Assembly: GCA_900317475.1 (NCBI GenBank)
Contig: ONGY01000022.1
Coordinates: 1-40,329 of the forward strand
DNA: 40,329 nucleotides
Reading direction: 5' to 3'
Source: an uncultured Lachnospiraceae bacterium
GTDB taxonomy: Bacteria; Bacillota; Clostridia; Lachnospirales; Lachnospiraceae
This document shows positions 16,069-25,791 of this stretch, in pieces. Under the pieces are notes generated by a model. The model ran no database searches. It had not been told where the DNA came from and worked only from the letters and a program-made list of their open reading frames with translations. The translations under genes and the position numbers were made by a program. The stretch's first letter is position 1. Every line of letters begins with the position of its first letter.

Positions 16069-19000
16069 ATGGCAGAAGCTGAAACCGGAAAGAACAATAG
16101 GATGAACAACAACGAGACTTCGGGAACGGAGAATGTATCCGGGAAGACTTCCGGAGCGCAGGGAGCTCCCGCTGCGGGCGAAGAAGGTGCTAAGGCAAAG
16201 CCTGCCCGCAGAGTTGTGCAGGCAAAGCCCAAAAAGAAGAAGATCATCATCGTGACTGCGGGGAATGGCGGCGGCAACGGCGGAAGAGCTGCGGCACCAT
16301 CCGGAAGACGTGCCCAGAATCAGGGCACTCAGCACACGCCGGAGAAGAAACACAGCGCATCGGGGGCCGGAACATTTACGGCCAGTACGCCGGTGCACCG
16401 GATCATCCGTCCCAAGACGGTTCCTACCCAGATGGATGTTGACTTCCATGCGCCGGATCAGAGGACGAAGTCTGCAGAGGGCAATGGAGAGACGATCCGC
16501 GTGAAAGCTGCTCAGAGCACAGCTCCGCTGAAGGCGGAGGAAGTGAAGAAAAAGGCAGCGGCGGCAGAGGCCGTTTCTGCAGCAGCCGTAGAGAGTGCCG
16601 CGGCAGAAGTTCCGTCTGCAGAAGTACCTGCAGCGCAGAAACCGGCGGCAGAAGCGAAACCGGCGGCAGCAGAGACGGAAGAGAAAGCCGGAAAGGCTGA
16701 AGAAACAGCAAGTGCCGGCACTTCCGAAAAAGCTCCCAAGGGCGGAGAGCCTTCAGAGCCGGCGAATGCCGCGGCGAAGGCAGAGCCGAAAGAGGCTCCC
16801 GCAAAGCCTGCAGAACAGAAGCCCGCAGAACAGAAGTCCGCTGAGCAGAAGCCTGCAAAGAAGACAACAGTTATTGTGAATGATTCCCAGCCCGGGAAGA
16901 GTGTTACAAGAACCGTCGTCCGTTCGATCAACCAGATTCCGTATATTCAGGATCCGGCGGAGAGACTTCACCGGAATGGCCAGAACCCGTCTGCCGGCCG
17001 CGGAACCGGGAGAGGAAACATTCAGAGCGGATATAACCGCGGCGGCCAGGGGAGCAATAACCGCACAGGTCAGGGCGGATACAGCCGCAGCCAGAGCAGT
17101 CAGGGCGGCTACCAGGGACGTTCGGCAAGACCCGGACAGGGCTATACCGGCGGACGCGGCAGTTTTGGCGCAAGACCTGGACAGGGCGGATTTTCCGGCG
17201 GCAGAGGCGGTCAGGGAACCAGATCCGGTTCCTTTGCCGGCGGAAAACGTCCGGCCGGAAGAGGAGCGATGGGCGGAGGCGATGCATTTGTAAAGGACTC
17301 CGAGAAGCATCGCGATGCGGACCGGCGCAAGGCCGGCCAGGAGCGCGACAAGCGAAACCGCAAGGACTATATGTATACAGACGAGGATGTCAGGGCCAAG
17401 AAACCCGGACGCTTCGTGAAGCCGGAGAAGGTCGAGGAAGCTCCTGAAGAGCAGATCAAGACCATTTCTGTTCCGGATAAGATTACAATCCGCGATCTTG
17501 CAGCCAAGATGCATATGCATGATGCGGAGATTATCAAGAAGCTGTTTCTCGAAGGCAAAGTGACCACACCGAATACGGAGCTCTCTTATGATGAGGCTTC
17601 CAATATTGCGGTCGATTTCGATATCCTCTGCGAGAAGGAGGAAAAGGTCGATGTCATCAAGGAACTTCTGAAGGATGAGGAAGATCCGGAGGATACGCTG
17701 GTTCCCCGCGCACCGGTTGTGTGCGTCATGGGCCATGTCGATCACGGCAAGACCACTCTTCTCGATTATATCCGCGCGAAATCTCTCGGGATCACCGATG
17801 AGGACAAGAAGGAGCGCGAGAGAAAGATGGCGGCTCTTTCCGTCGCCAATAAGGAGGCCGGCGGAATCACGCAGGCCATCGGCGCTTATCAGGTGGATGT
17901 GAAGGGAAGGAAAATCACATTCCTTGATACCCCCGGACATGAGGCCTTCACGGCGATGCGTATGCGCGGTGCGAATTCCACGGATATTGCTATCCTCGTC
18001 GTCGCGGCCGATGACGGTGTCATGCCGCAGACCATTGAGGCAATCAATCATGCGAAAGCGGCCGGCATTGAAATCATTGTTGCAGTGAACAAGATCGATA
18101 AACCGGGTGCAAACGTGGATCTCGTGAAGCAGGAGCTCACGAAGTATGATCTTGTCGCGACGGACTGGGGCGGCTCGACGGAATTTGTTCCGGTCAGCGC
18201 TAAAACTGGTCAGGGCGTCGATGATCTTCTCGACACCGTACTGCTCACGGCGGACATCCTTGAACTCAAGGCAAATCCGAACCGCAGGGCGAGGGGTCTT
18301 GTCCTCGAGGCAAGGCTGGACAAGGGTCGTGGTCCGGTCGCAAATGTCCTCGTTCAGAAGGGTACACTGCACATCGGAGACTTCATTTCCGCAGGTGCAG
18401 CTTCCGGCAAGGTCCGTGCGATGATCGACGACAAGGGAAGAAATGTCAGGGCGGCCGGACCTTCGACGCCGGTCGAGGTACTCGGACTTTCCGAGGCACC
18501 GAGTGCAGGTGAAGTTATTATCGCGCACGACGGTGACAAGGAAGCAAAGCAGTTTGCAGCTGTGTACCGTGACCAGCACAAGGAGGACCTGCTTGAAGAG
18601 AACCGCATGCATATGAGTCTTGACGATCTCTTCACGCAGATGAAGGAAGGCAATCTCAAGGAATTCAATATCATTATCAAGGCGGATGTCCAGGGCTCGG
18701 TTGAAGCGCTGAAATCCAGTCTCCTGAAGCTTTCCAATGATGAAATCGCCGTGAAGTGCATTCACAGCGGGGTCGGTGCCATCACGGAGTCCGATGTCTC
18801 GCTTGCTTCCGCTTCGGATGCAATCATCATCGGCTTCAATGTGAAGCCCGATGCAGTTGCGAAGGCGATGGCGGAGCGTGAAGGCGTTGATGTTCACGTG
18901 TATGATGTCATCTATACCGCGATCGATGAGGTCGAGGCGGCCATCAAGGGCATGGAAGCTCCGGTTTATGAGGAATCCATCATCGGACACGCGGAGATCC

Positions 19001-19350
19001 GTCAGATCTTCCATGCATCGCAGGTCGGCAACATCGCTGGTGCATCTGTCACAGACGGTCTTGTGCGCCGCGGCTGCAAGTGCCGCATCACAAGAGACGG
19101 CAAGGAAATCTTCAACGGCGGCCTTGCATCTCTGAAGCGTTTCAAGGACGATGTCAAGGAAGTAAAGGAAGGCTTCGAATGCGGTCTTGTATTTGACGGT
19201 TTTGATGCAATCAATGTCGGGGATATGGTCGAAGCCTATGAGATGGTCAAGGTGACCGGCGACCGCGCAGCAGAAATCAAGGCACAGCGCCGTGCTGAGG
19301 CTGCAGCGAAGGCACAGGCTGCGAAAGACGACAAAGATGAAAACAAGTAA
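16069..19350 (+). CDS. infB: Translation initiation factor IF-2, very long N-terminus
   Basis: This 1093-residue GTPase positions initiator tRNA on the ribosome. I chose the ATG at 16069, preceded by GAGAGAGGA at 5-6 bases, over the in-frame ATG at 16054. Residues about 1-300 are low-complexity Ala/Lys/Pro/Glu. Residues about 304-404 are Gly/Arg/Gln-rich with repeated GG, RG and SQGGY units, like an RGG domain. The IF2_N domain lies at about 474-523. G motifs are G1 GHVDHGKTT (555-563), G3 DTPGHE (620-625) and G4 NKID (674-677), followed by domains II to IV. The N-terminus is over 400 residues longer than the minimal protein. The antisense strand is also unusually open here, a codon-bias effect. 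Confidence 0.97.
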   Translation: MAEAETGKNNRMNNNETSGTENVSGKTSGAQGAPAAGEEGAKAKPARRVVQAKPKKKKIIIVTAGNGGGNGGRAAAPSGRRAQNQGTQHTPEKKHSASGAGTFTASTPVHRIIRPKTVPTQMDVDFHAPDQRTKSAEGNGETIRVKAAQSTAPLKAEEVKKKAAAAEAVSAAAVESAAAEVPSAEVPAAQKPAAEAKPAAAETEEKAGKAEETASAGTSEKAPKGGEPSEPANAAAKAEPKEAPAKPAEQKPAEQKSAEQKPAKKTTVIVNDSQPGKSVTRTVVRSINQIPYIQDPAERLHRNGQNPSAGRGTGRGNIQSGYNRGGQGSNNRTGQGGYSRSQSSQGGYQGRSARPGQGYTGGRGSFGARPGQGGFSGGRGGQGTRSGSFAGGKRPAGRGAMGGGDAFVKDSEKHRDADRRKAGQERDKRNRKDYMYTDEDVRAKKPGRFVKPEKVEEAPEEQIKTISVPDKITIRDLAAKMHMHDAEIIKKLFLEGKVTTPNTELSYDEASNIAVDFDILCEKEEKVDVIKELLKDEEDPEDTLVPRAPVVCVMGHVDHGKTTLLDYIRAKSLGITDEDKKERERKMAALSVANKEAGGITQAIGAYQVDVKGRKITFLDTPGHEAFTAMRMRGANSTDIAILVVAADDGVMPQTIEAINHAKAAGIEIIVAVNKIDKPGANVDLVKQELTKYDLVATDWGGSTEFVPVSAKTGQGVDDLLDTVLLTADILELKANPNRRARGLVLEARLDKGRGPVANVLVQKGTLHIGDFISAGAASGKVRAMIDDKGRNVRAAGPSTPVEVLGLSEAPSAGEVIIAHDGDKEAKQFAAVYRDQHKEDLLEENRMHMSLDDLFTQMKEGNLKEFNIIIKADVQGSVEALKSSLLKLSNDEIAVKCIHSGVGAITESDVSLASASDAIIIGFNVKPDAVAKAMAEREGVDVHVYDVIYTAIDEVEAAIKGMEAPVYEESIIGHAEIRQIFHASQVGNIAGASVTDGLVRRGCKCRITRDGKEIFNGGLASLKRFKDDVKEVKEGFECGLVFDGFDAINVGDMVEAYEMVKVTGDRAAEIKAQRRAEAAAKAQAAKDDKDENK

Positions 19351-19369
19351 GTGATTCAGGGAAATTATT

Positions 19370-19771
19370 TTGAGAAAAAACAGTGTCAAGAACAGAAGAA
19401 TCAATGACGAAGTGATGCGCTCGCTGGCGCAGATTATACGCGATCTCAAGGATCCGCGGGTTTCGCCGATGACGAGTGTAATGGAGGTCGAGGTGGCGCC
19501 GGACCTGAAGACGTGCAAGGTGTTTTTCAGCGTCTACGGGTCCCCGGAGGACGGGAAGAAGACGCTTGAGGGCCTCAACAGCGCAAAGGGCTTCATCCGC
19601 ACGGCACTCGCACACGATGTAAATCTGCGCAACACACCGGAGCTTACCTTTATCTATGATGACTCGATCGCATATGGCGTTGCCATGTCGAAGAAGATTG
19701 ACGAAGTCATCGCAGCGGACGAGGCGGCAGAGGAAGCGCGCGGGGAAACACCGGAGAAGACAGAAGAATAA
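19370..19771 (+). CDS. rbfA: Ribosome-binding factor A
   Basis: This 133-residue KH-like protein binds immature 30S subunits and helps 16S rRNA processing, with cold adaptation as a known role. The start is a TTG at 19370 with CAGGGA 8 bases upstream; no ATG or GTG gives the conserved N-terminus KNSVKNRRINDEVMRSLAQI. Family motifs are DPRVSPMTSVMEVEVAPDLK and TPELTFIYDDSIAYG. A short acidic tail closes the protein. It lies 19 bases after infB. Confidence 0.94.
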   Translation: MRKNSVKNRRINDEVMRSLAQIIRDLKDPRVSPMTSVMEVEVAPDLKTCKVFFSVYGSPEDGKKTLEGLNSAKGFIRTALAHDVNLRNTPELTFIYDDSIAYGVAMSKKIDEVIAADEAAEEARGETPEKTEE

Positions 19772-19799
19772 GCATCGGACGGGACGGAGGAAATAGCCA

Positions 19800-20771
19800 T
19801 TGGATATACTGAAAGAAACGGAAGGCGCAAAAACGATCGCCGTCAGTGGTCATATCAATCCGGACGGGGATGCAGTCGGTTCTTCTGTCGGCATGGCGCT
19901 TTATCTTGAGAAGGAAATGCCGGGAGTCCGGGTAGATGTTTTTGCGGAGGACTTCAAGGAAAGTCTCCGGCATCATATGCCGGAGGTCGGCAGAATTCGT
20001 TTTGACTATCAGACGGATATTAAGAAATACGATATTTTTATCTGCCTTGATACTGCGTCGGACCGTCTTGGAAGAGCAAAGCCGTTTTTTGATACGGCCG
20101 CAAAGCGTATCAACATCGACCATCACGAGTCGAACCCGGGAGACGGAGATGTAAACTTCATTGATCCGGATGCGAGCAGCACCTGTGAGCTTGTCTATCT
20201 CACGATGGACCCGGCGAAGATCAATGAGCCGATCGCGCGCGCACTCTACATCGGCATTGTTACGGACACCGGTGTCTTCAAGTATTCCAACACGTCAAAA
20301 CGCACGATGGAGATCGCCGGTGATCTCATCAGCCACAAGCTCCAGCCGGAACCGGGAATTCTCATCAACGACATTTTCTTCGGGCGCACCTATCTGCAGA
20401 ACCAGATTATGGGGCGCGCGCTGCTCGAGAGCATGATGTTCAACAACGGCACCTGCATCGTCAGCGTGATTGACCGGAAGACCATGGAATTCCATGAGGT
20501 CGGTCCGAAGGATATGGACGGCATCGCAGAGCAGCTCAAGCTCACGGAAGGCGTGAAGTGCGCCATCTTTATGTACGAAACGGATCCTGGCACATACAAG
20601 GTTTCTCTCCGCTCAGACGGGAGCGTAAATGTCGCGAAGGTCGCCGCACTTTTCGGCGGCGGCGGGCATGAACGTGCCGCCGGCTGCACAGTGAGTGCGC
20701 CGTATCACGACATTATCAACAACATCTCCTCAGCAATTCTGAGTGAGCAGGGCGCGAAGGATGTGGGCTGA
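19800..20771 (+). CDS. nrnA: DHH-family nano-RNase / pAp phosphatase NrnA
   Basis: This 323-residue bifunctional oligoribonuclease degrades 2-5 nt RNAs and dephosphorylates 3'-phosphoadenosine 5'-phosphate. It is manganese-dependent and cytosolic. Metal ligands are visible in GHINPDGDAVG (D22, D24) and in the DHH motif NIDHHES (D107-H108-H109). The DHHA1 substrate domain ends with GGGGHERAAGC near the C-terminus. The start is a TTG at 19800 with a strong GGAGGAAA about 7 bases before it, the second TTG start in succession. The stop overlaps truB (TGATG). Confidence 0.95.
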   Translation: MDILKETEGAKTIAVSGHINPDGDAVGSSVGMALYLEKEMPGVRVDVFAEDFKESLRHHMPEVGRIRFDYQTDIKKYDIFICLDTASDRLGRAKPFFDTAAKRINIDHHESNPGDGDVNFIDPDASSTCELVYLTMDPAKINEPIARALYIGIVTDTGVFKYSNTSKRTMEIAGDLISHKLQPEPGILINDIFFGRTYLQNQIMGRALLESMMFNNGTCIVSVIDRKTMEFHEVGPKDMDGIAEQLKLTEGVKCAIFMYETDPGTYKVSLRSDGSVNVAKVAALFGGGGHERAAGCTVSAPYHDIINNISSAILSEQGAKDVG

Positions 20772-21730
20772 TGCCGGAAAATACTCTGAACGGAATGCTC
20801 GACGTCTGCAAGGAGCGCGGGTATACATCGAATGACGCAGTGGCAAAGCTGCGCGGCATTCTTCATATGAAAAAAATCGGACATACAGGGACCCTCGATC
20901 CGGAGGCGGAAGGGGTGCTCCCTGTATGTCTGTGCAATGGGACAAAACTGGTAAGCCTCATCGAGGATACCGATAAAGAATATTCCGCCGTGCTGCGCCT
21001 CGGAATTACGACCGACACGCAGGACCTTGCACCCGGCGCGAAAATGCTCTCGTCCGTTCCGGATGAGGAGGTCCTTCGGAAAGTGACTCCGGAAATGGTC
21101 CGGCAGACCGCCGGAATGTTTGTCGGGGAGATCAGCCAGGTTCCGCCTATGTATTCTGCCGTCCGGGTGAATGGAAAGAGGCTTTATGAACTCGCCCGTG
21201 AGGGAAAGACCGTGGAGCGCGCGGCAAGAACAATCCGGATCTATGAGATCGAAATCACGGACATAGATCTTCCGCGCGTGACGATGCGGGTGCGCTGCTC
21301 GAAGGGAACGTATATCCGGACCCTTTGCAATGACATCGGTGAGCGGCTTGGCGTCGGAGGAGTGATGGAACACCTCGTGCGCACGAGGGTCGGAATGTTC
21401 CGGCTGGAGAATGCGGTGACGCTCGGGGAGCTGGAAGAGAGAATGAAGAGAGCAGAGGCGGAAGGCAAAGAAAAATATGCCTACGTGCGCTCTCTGGTGC
21501 AGCCGGTGGAAGCTTTCTTCTCGGAGTGCCCGGCCGTGAGAACCTTAAAGGAATCCGATGTACATCTGAGAAACGGAAACGCGCTTGCCGGGGCGGATCT
21601 GACGGAAGGCAGAGTTCCGGAATCCGCGGACGGCCGCATCCGGGTGTATGATTCGCAGGGCGTTTTTACGGCTGTTTACGGACCGGAACCCGGGAGCGGA
21701 AAAATCCGGCCGGTTAAAATGTTCCTTTAA
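20771..21730 (+). CDS. truB: tRNA pseudouridine-55 synthase TruB
   Basis: This 319-residue enzyme isomerises U55 in the T-loop of tRNAs. The catalytic Asp is D43 in HTGTLDPEAEGVLPVC. Other family motifs are DKEYSAVLRLGITTDTQD, VPPMYSAVRVNGKRLYELAR and RVRCSKGTYIRTLCNDIG. The C-terminal part (after about 245) resembles a small PUA-like extension. The ATG overlaps the nrnA stop by one base, indicating coupled translation. Confidence 0.96.
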   Translation: MPENTLNGMLDVCKERGYTSNDAVAKLRGILHMKKIGHTGTLDPEAEGVLPVCLCNGTKLVSLIEDTDKEYSAVLRLGITTDTQDLAPGAKMLSSVPDEEVLRKVTPEMVRQTAGMFVGEISQVPPMYSAVRVNGKRLYELAREGKTVERAARTIRIYEIEITDIDLPRVTMRVRCSKGTYIRTLCNDIGERLGVGGVMEHLVRTRVGMFRLENAVTLGELEERMKRAEAEGKEKYAYVRSLVQPVEAFFSECPAVRTLKESDVHLRNGNALAGADLTEGRVPESADGRIRVYDSQGVFTAVYGPEPGSGKIRPVKMFL

Positions 21731-21799
21731 TCAGTATCCTGAAAATCAGTATTCTGGGCTTGCGTTCAGAATGAACAGACTTTTTACAGCAGACAGACT

Positions 21800-22774
21800 A
21801 TGATACTTATCAGCGGCACGGATCAATTTCAGATTCCCGTTCCGACGGCAGCGGCCATCGGAAAGTTTGACGGGATTCATATCGGTCACCGGAGACTTCT
21901 CGATGTCTGCGGAAGACAGAAAGCAAACGGACTGGCTGCGGCAGTTTTTACGTTTGACCCGTCGCCGACCGTTTTCTTCAGTCACAGAACGGCTGAGCGC
22001 TGTGAGCTCATGACGAGGGAAGAAAAGCGCCTTGCATTCGAAAAGATGGGCATCGAATATCTTGTCGAGTTCCCCATGAATGAGGCGACGGCAGTGACGG
22101 ATCCCGGGGATTTCGTGCAGCGGATTCTCTATGGGGAGATGCATGCGCGGTTTGTTGCCGCCGGAAGCGACCTTTCTTTCGGCGCGGGCGGAAAGGGGAA
22201 TTTTGATTTCCTCGAGGACGCCTCGCTGCGGCTTGGATTTAAGACGGAAATGGTCCCGAAAGTGAAAATCGGCGGAACCGTCGTGAGTTCAACCTATATC
22301 CGGACTTTGGTGGAGCAGGGAAAGATGGAAGAGGCGGAGCGCTTCCTCGGCGAGCCGTACAGTATCCTCGGCACCGTCGTGTCCGGCAACCGGATCGGGC
22401 GGACCATCGGCATTCCGACGGTGAATCAGGTGCCGGAGAGGACAAAGCTTCTTCCGCCGTTCGGTGTCTATTATTCCGATTCGGTTATCGACGGAAAAAC
22501 CTATCACGGGATGACCAATATCGGCATCAAGCCCACGATCTCGGCGGGCAAGGTTCCGGGAGAAGAGCCGCCGGTCACAGTCGAAACCTATCTCTATGAT
22601 TTCAGCGGCGATCTATACGGAAAAACAGCACTGACTAAAATTTACACTTTCCGGAGGAGTGAGCGGAAGTTCTCATCCCTTGAGTCGCTGAAGAGTCAGA
22701 TGGAGCTGGACATTGAGGCGGGGAGAAAATTCCACACGGAGAGAAGAGGAGCGCAGTCTCTCTCCGGAAAATGA
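21800..22774 (+). CDS. ribF: Bifunctional riboflavin kinase / FAD synthetase
   Basis: This 324-residue enzyme makes FMN and then FAD from riboflavin. The N-terminal nucleotidyltransferase domain has GKFDGIHIGHR (HxGH at 27-30) and the SSTYIR motif. The C-terminal flavokinase domain has GRTIGIPTVN and TNIGIKPTI. A conspicuous ribosome site is lacking before the ATG (only AGCAGACAG), and a gap of 69 bases separates it from truB. It is the last gene of the superoperon in the usual Firmicutes order before rpsO. Confidence 0.95.
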   Translation: MILISGTDQFQIPVPTAAAIGKFDGIHIGHRRLLDVCGRQKANGLAAAVFTFDPSPTVFFSHRTAERCELMTREEKRLAFEKMGIEYLVEFPMNEATAVTDPGDFVQRILYGEMHARFVAAGSDLSFGAGGKGNFDFLEDASLRLGFKTEMVPKVKIGGTVVSSTYIRTLVEQGKMEEAERFLGEPYSILGTVVSGNRIGRTIGIPTVNQVPERTKLLPPFGVYYSDSVIDGKTYHGMTNIGIKPTISAGKVPGEEPPVTVETYLYDFSGDLYGKTALTKIYTFRRSERKFSSLESLKSQMELDIEAGRKFHTERRGAQSLSGK

Positions 22775-22795
22775 ACAGGGGCTTCAATCATTTTC

Positions 22796-22824
22796 TTTAC
22801 TTTCTGTCTGCCCCATGATATGAT
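22796..22824 (+). promoter_or_regulatory. Promoter of rpsO
   Basis: TTTACT (22796-22801) and TATGAT (22819-22824) are separated by 17 bases, starting 22 bases after the ribF stop. The resulting leader before rpsO is about 120 bases and is highly structured. Confidence 0.7.
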
Positions 22825-22861
22825 GCATTTGCTGTGCATTTTTGTGCACATTTTTCCGTAA

Positions 22862-22950
22862 CCTGGTTCTATGGAGACTCCGACCGGGACCCGGTTGCGG
22901 CCCAGGCAGAATAGTCTGCCGCATGAGCCCGTGGATGGGCAGAAGGAGAG
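22862..22950 (+). promoter_or_regulatory. Structured 5' leader of rpsO, probable S15 autoregulatory site
   Basis: Four potential stems follow each other: CCTGG (22862) with CCAGG (22902) enclosing ACCGG/CCGGT (22883-22895), then GGCAGA/TCTGCC (22905-22920), then GCCC/GGGC (22927-22940). The second and outer stems share bases 22905-22906, so they may be alternatives. The last stem abuts the ribosome site AGAAGGAGAG. Several bacterial lineages regulate S15 by binding its own leader; that it happens here is inferred from position and structure only. Confidence 0.5.
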
Positions 22951-22953
22951 AAA

Positions 22954-23220
22954 ATGATTTCACAGGAAAAGAAGACAGAGATAATCAAGAAGTATCAGCG
23001 CGACGAGCATGACACCGGTTCACCGGAAGTTCAGATCGCAGTTCTCACCGAGAGAATTCAGGAGCTGACCGAGCACATGAAGAAGAACCCGAAGGATTTC
23101 CATTCCAACCGCGGTCTTCTGAAGATGGTCGGTAAGAGAAGAGGACTCCTCGACTATCTCAAGAAGAATGATCTTGAGAAATATCGTAAGCTGATCGCAG
23201 ATCTCGGCATCAGAAAGTAA
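22954..23220 (+). CDS. rpsO: 30S ribosomal protein S15
   Basis: This 88-residue protein has the canonical length. It binds the central domain of 16S rRNA and forms bridge B4. Diagnostic segments are [32 protein letters not shown] and [12 protein letters not shown]. The ribosome site AGAAGGAGAG is strong. It is transcribed from its own promoter and followed by a terminator before pnp, as in many bacteria where some readthrough links the two. Confidence 0.98.
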   Translation: MISQEKKTEIIKKYQRDEHDTGSPEVQIAVLTERIQELTEHMKKNPKDFHSNRGLLKMVGKRRGLLDYLKKNDLEKYRKLIADLGIRK

Positions 23221-23238
23221 TTTTACTCTTGTATAAGA

Positions 23239-23283
23239 AGAGACGGCTGCCTTCCCGAATTTGGAGAGCAGTCCGTCTCTCTT
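23239..23283 (+). terminator. Rho-independent terminator between rpsO and pnp
   Basis: AGAGACGG and CTGC pair with GCAG and CCGTCTCT around a 17-base loop with one bulged T. The T-run is modest (CTTTG), so partial readthrough into pnp is plausible. The leader between here and pnp holds further short stems (for example around 23330-23370) but no gene. Confidence 0.7.
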
Positions 23284-23421
23284 TGATATGAACGGCTTTT
23301 CGGAGAAACATGTTTGAGCGAATAGGCTCCGGAAATTCCGGAAGAGGATTCTTCCGGGACAGAACCGAAGATCTGTCTTCGGGATCTGGCAAAGGACGAA
23401 GAAGAGACGAAGGAGAAAAAA

Positions 23422-25515
23422 ATGTACAAGACCTATTCAATGGATCTTGCCGGCAGAACACTGTCGATCGATATCGGCCGTGTCGGCAAGCAGGCAAACG
23501 GATGCGCACTGATGCACTACGGTGACACCACTGTTCTGTGCACTGCAACGGAGTCCAAAGAGCCCCGCGAAGGCGTGGACTTCTTCCCGCTGAGCGTGGA
23601 GTATACCGAGAAGTTCTATGCCATCGGCAAATTCCCGGGAGGATTCAACAAGAGAGAAGGAAAGGCCAGCGAGAACGCAATTCTGACGAGCCGCGTCATC
23701 GACCGTCCGATGCGTCCGCTGTTCCCGAAGGATATGCGCAATGATGTCACGCTGGAGTGCATGGTCCTCAGTGTTGACCCGGAGTGCAGACCTGAGCTTC
23801 TTGCCATGATCGGCGCCTCGGTTGCGACCACGATTTCCGATATCCCGTTTGCCGGACCGTGCGCTTCCACGCAGGTAGGCCTTGTCGACGGCAATGTCAT
23901 CATCAACCCGAGCCAGGAGCAGTGGGACAAGGGCGATCTTCGCCTGACTGTTGCTTCCACGGCAGACCGTGTCATGATGATCGAGGCCGGCGCAAATGAG
24001 ATCCCCGAGAAGGATATGATCGACTACATCTATCAGGCAGATGCGGTCAACAAGCAGCTGGTTGCCTTCATCAACAAGATCCGCGAGGAAGTCGGCAAGC
24101 CGAAGCAGGAATATAATTCCGTCGCGGTTCCGGAGCAGATGTTTGAGGACATGAAGAAGATTGTCCCGCCGGAAGAGATGGAAGAGGCCTGCTTCACCGA
24201 TGATAAGCAGACCCGCGAGAAGAGAATCGCAGAGATCACTGACAGGATGAAGGAAGCATTTGCGGACAATGAGCAGTACCTTGCTCAGCTGGGCGATGCG
24301 GTCTATCAGTACGAGAAGAAGACCATCCGCAAGATGATTCTCAAGGATCACAAGAGACCGGACGGCCGTCTGCTCACACAGATCCGCCCTCTGGCAGCCG
24401 AGGTTGATGTCATTCCCAGAGTCCATGGTTCTGCAATGTTCACCAGAGGACAGACGCAGATCCTCGATGTTGTGACCCTCGCACCGCTTTCCGATGCACA
24501 GAAGGTGGAGGGACTCGATCCGAACATTACAACCAAGAGATATATTCATCAGTATAATTTCCCGGCATATTCCGTCGGTGAGACCAAGGTCTCCAGAGGA
24601 CCGGGACGCCGCGAGATCGGTCATGGTGCACTTGCCGAGCGCGCTCTAATGCCGGTACTTCCGTCGGTTGAGGAATTCCCGTATGCAATCCGCGCCGTAT
24701 CTGAGACGCTCGAGTCGAACGGCTCTACCTCGATGGCTTCGACCTGTGCTTCCTGCATGTCTCTGATGGCAGCAGGCGTACCGATCAAGAAGCAGGTAGC
24801 AGGCATTTCCTGCGGACTTGTCACCGGCGAGACCGATGATGATTTCGTGCTTCTCACCGATATCCAGGGTCTTGAGGACTTCTTCGGCGATATGGACTTC
24901 AAGGTCACCGGAACGCATGACGGCATCACTGCAATCCAGATGGATATCAAGATTCACGGCCTTACCCGTGCCATCGTGGAGGGCGCAATCCAGCGCTGCA
25001 AGGATGCCCGCGAGTATATCATGACCAATGTCATGACCCCGGCAATCGCTGAGCCGAGAAAAGAAGTCTCGAAGTATGCGCCGAAGATCATCTTCACGCA
25101 GATTGACCCGGAGAAGATCGGCGATGTTGTCGGAAAGCAGGGCAAGACGATCAACGAGATCATCAAGCGCACCGGTGCGCAGATCGATATCGACGACGAC
25201 GGCAAGGTGTCCATCTGCGGTATGGACAAGAACGGCCTCGAGGAAGCAAAGAAGATGATCGAGATCATCTGCACCGATTTCGAAGAGGGCATGATCCTCG
25301 ACGGAACCGTTGTTTCCATCAAGGAGTTCGGTGCATTCATCGAGTTTGCTCCCGGCAAGGAGGGCATGGTCCATATCTCGAAGATCACGAATCATCGTCT
25401 CGAGAAGGTCGAAGATGCACTCAGCATCGGCCAGAAGGTCACCGTGAAGTGCCTCGGCAAGGACCGCATGGGAAGACTTTCCTTCTCGATCAAGGACGCT
25501 CCTCAGCATCAGTAA
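23422..25515 (+). CDS. pnp: Polyribonucleotide nucleotidyltransferase (PNPase)
   Basis: This 697-residue 3'-5' phosphorolytic exoribonuclease acts in mRNA decay. Its domains are in standard order: RNase PH 1 (about 1-210, with NKREGKASENAILTSRVIDR), a helical linker, RNase PH 2 (about 300-540, with the phosphate-binding SNGSTSMASTCA and DFFGDMDFKVTG), KH (about 555-615, GKQGKTINEI) and S1 (about 622-690, DGTVVSIKEFGAFIEF). The ribosome site GAAGGAGAAAAA lies just before the ATG. Length and motifs are fully normal. Confidence 0.98.
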   Translation: MYKTYSMDLAGRTLSIDIGRVGKQANGCALMHYGDTTVLCTATESKEPREGVDFFPLSVEYTEKFYAIGKFPGGFNKREGKASENAILTSRVIDRPMRPLFPKDMRNDVTLECMVLSVDPECRPELLAMIGASVATTISDIPFAGPCASTQVGLVDGNVIINPSQEQWDKGDLRLTVASTADRVMMIEAGANEIPEKDMIDYIYQADAVNKQLVAFINKIREEVGKPKQEYNSVAVPEQMFEDMKKIVPPEEMEEACFTDDKQTREKRIAEITDRMKEAFADNEQYLAQLGDAVYQYEKKTIRKMILKDHKRPDGRLLTQIRPLAAEVDVIPRVHGSAMFTRGQTQILDVVTLAPLSDAQKVEGLDPNITTKRYIHQYNFPAYSVGETKVSRGPGRREIGHGALAERALMPVLPSVEEFPYAIRAVSETLESNGSTSMASTCASCMSLMAAGVPIKKQVAGISCGLVTGETDDDFVLLTDIQGLEDFFGDMDFKVTGTHDGITAIQMDIKIHGLTRAIVEGAIQRCKDAREYIMTNVMTPAIAEPRKEVSKYAPKIIFTQIDPEKIGDVVGKQGKTINEIIKRTGAQIDIDDDGKVSICGMDKNGLEEAKKMIEIICTDFEEGMILDGTVVSIKEFGAFIEFAPGKEGMVHISKITNHRLEKVEDALSIGQKVTVKCLGKDRMGRLSFSIKDAPQHQ

Positions 25516-25525
25516 TCGTTTTTTG

Positions 25526-25592
25526 AAAGACCCGGCCGGCAGGCGGGAGGTTTGGCGCTGCGTCAAAACTCCCGGTGCAGGTCGGGTCTTTT
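25526..25592 (+). terminator. Long Rho-independent terminator after pnp
   Basis: AAAGACCCG (25526-25534) pairs with CGGGTCTTT (25583-25591), and an inner stem GGGAGGTTTG/CAAAACTCCC has one mismatch. TTTT overlaps the 3' arm. It closes the rpsO-pnp unit. Confidence 0.8.
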
Positions 25593-25597
25593 GCTGT

Positions 25598-25738
25598 GCA
25601 GACAGATATTCCGGCTGAATCTGTCTGCTTCCGGTCGCTTCGCTACGTTTTTGCCGTCGGTCTAAGCTCAGCGTTCGCCTGCGGCTCCGCTTCGCAAAGA
25701 CCGCGGCAAAATAGTCCCTGAAGCAGACAGATTCAGCC
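25598..25738. repeat. Nested palindromic element upstream of prfC
   Basis: A perfect 19-base inverted repeat, GGCTGAATCTGTCTGCTTC at 25613-25631 and its complement at 25720-25738, encloses an inner 14-15 base inverted repeat (TTTTGCCGTCGGTCT at 25649-25663 against AGACCGCGGCAAAA at 25698-25711, one bulged base). A third partner, GCAGACAGAT at 25598-25607, can pair instead with 25619-25628. The centre is rich in CGCTTCGC-type words. The whole resembles a MITE or REP-like mobile palindrome. No coding capacity is seen in the 276-base gap between pnp and prfC. Confidence 0.75.
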
Positions 25739-25791
25739 TCTAAATTCACGGTTAACTGTTTAATTCTTAATTCGGATTTTGGGTATTTATT

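Noticed and set aside
16753..19518. Open frame of 921 codons on the - strand opposite infB
   Set aside because: It is fully antisense to a certain gene, has no family resemblance, and is explained by the codon bias and composition of infB leaving the opposite strand free of stops.
25598..25738. Nested palindrome as a terminator of pnp
   Set aside because: No T-run follows the outer arm and a separate normal terminator already lies at 25526-25592.
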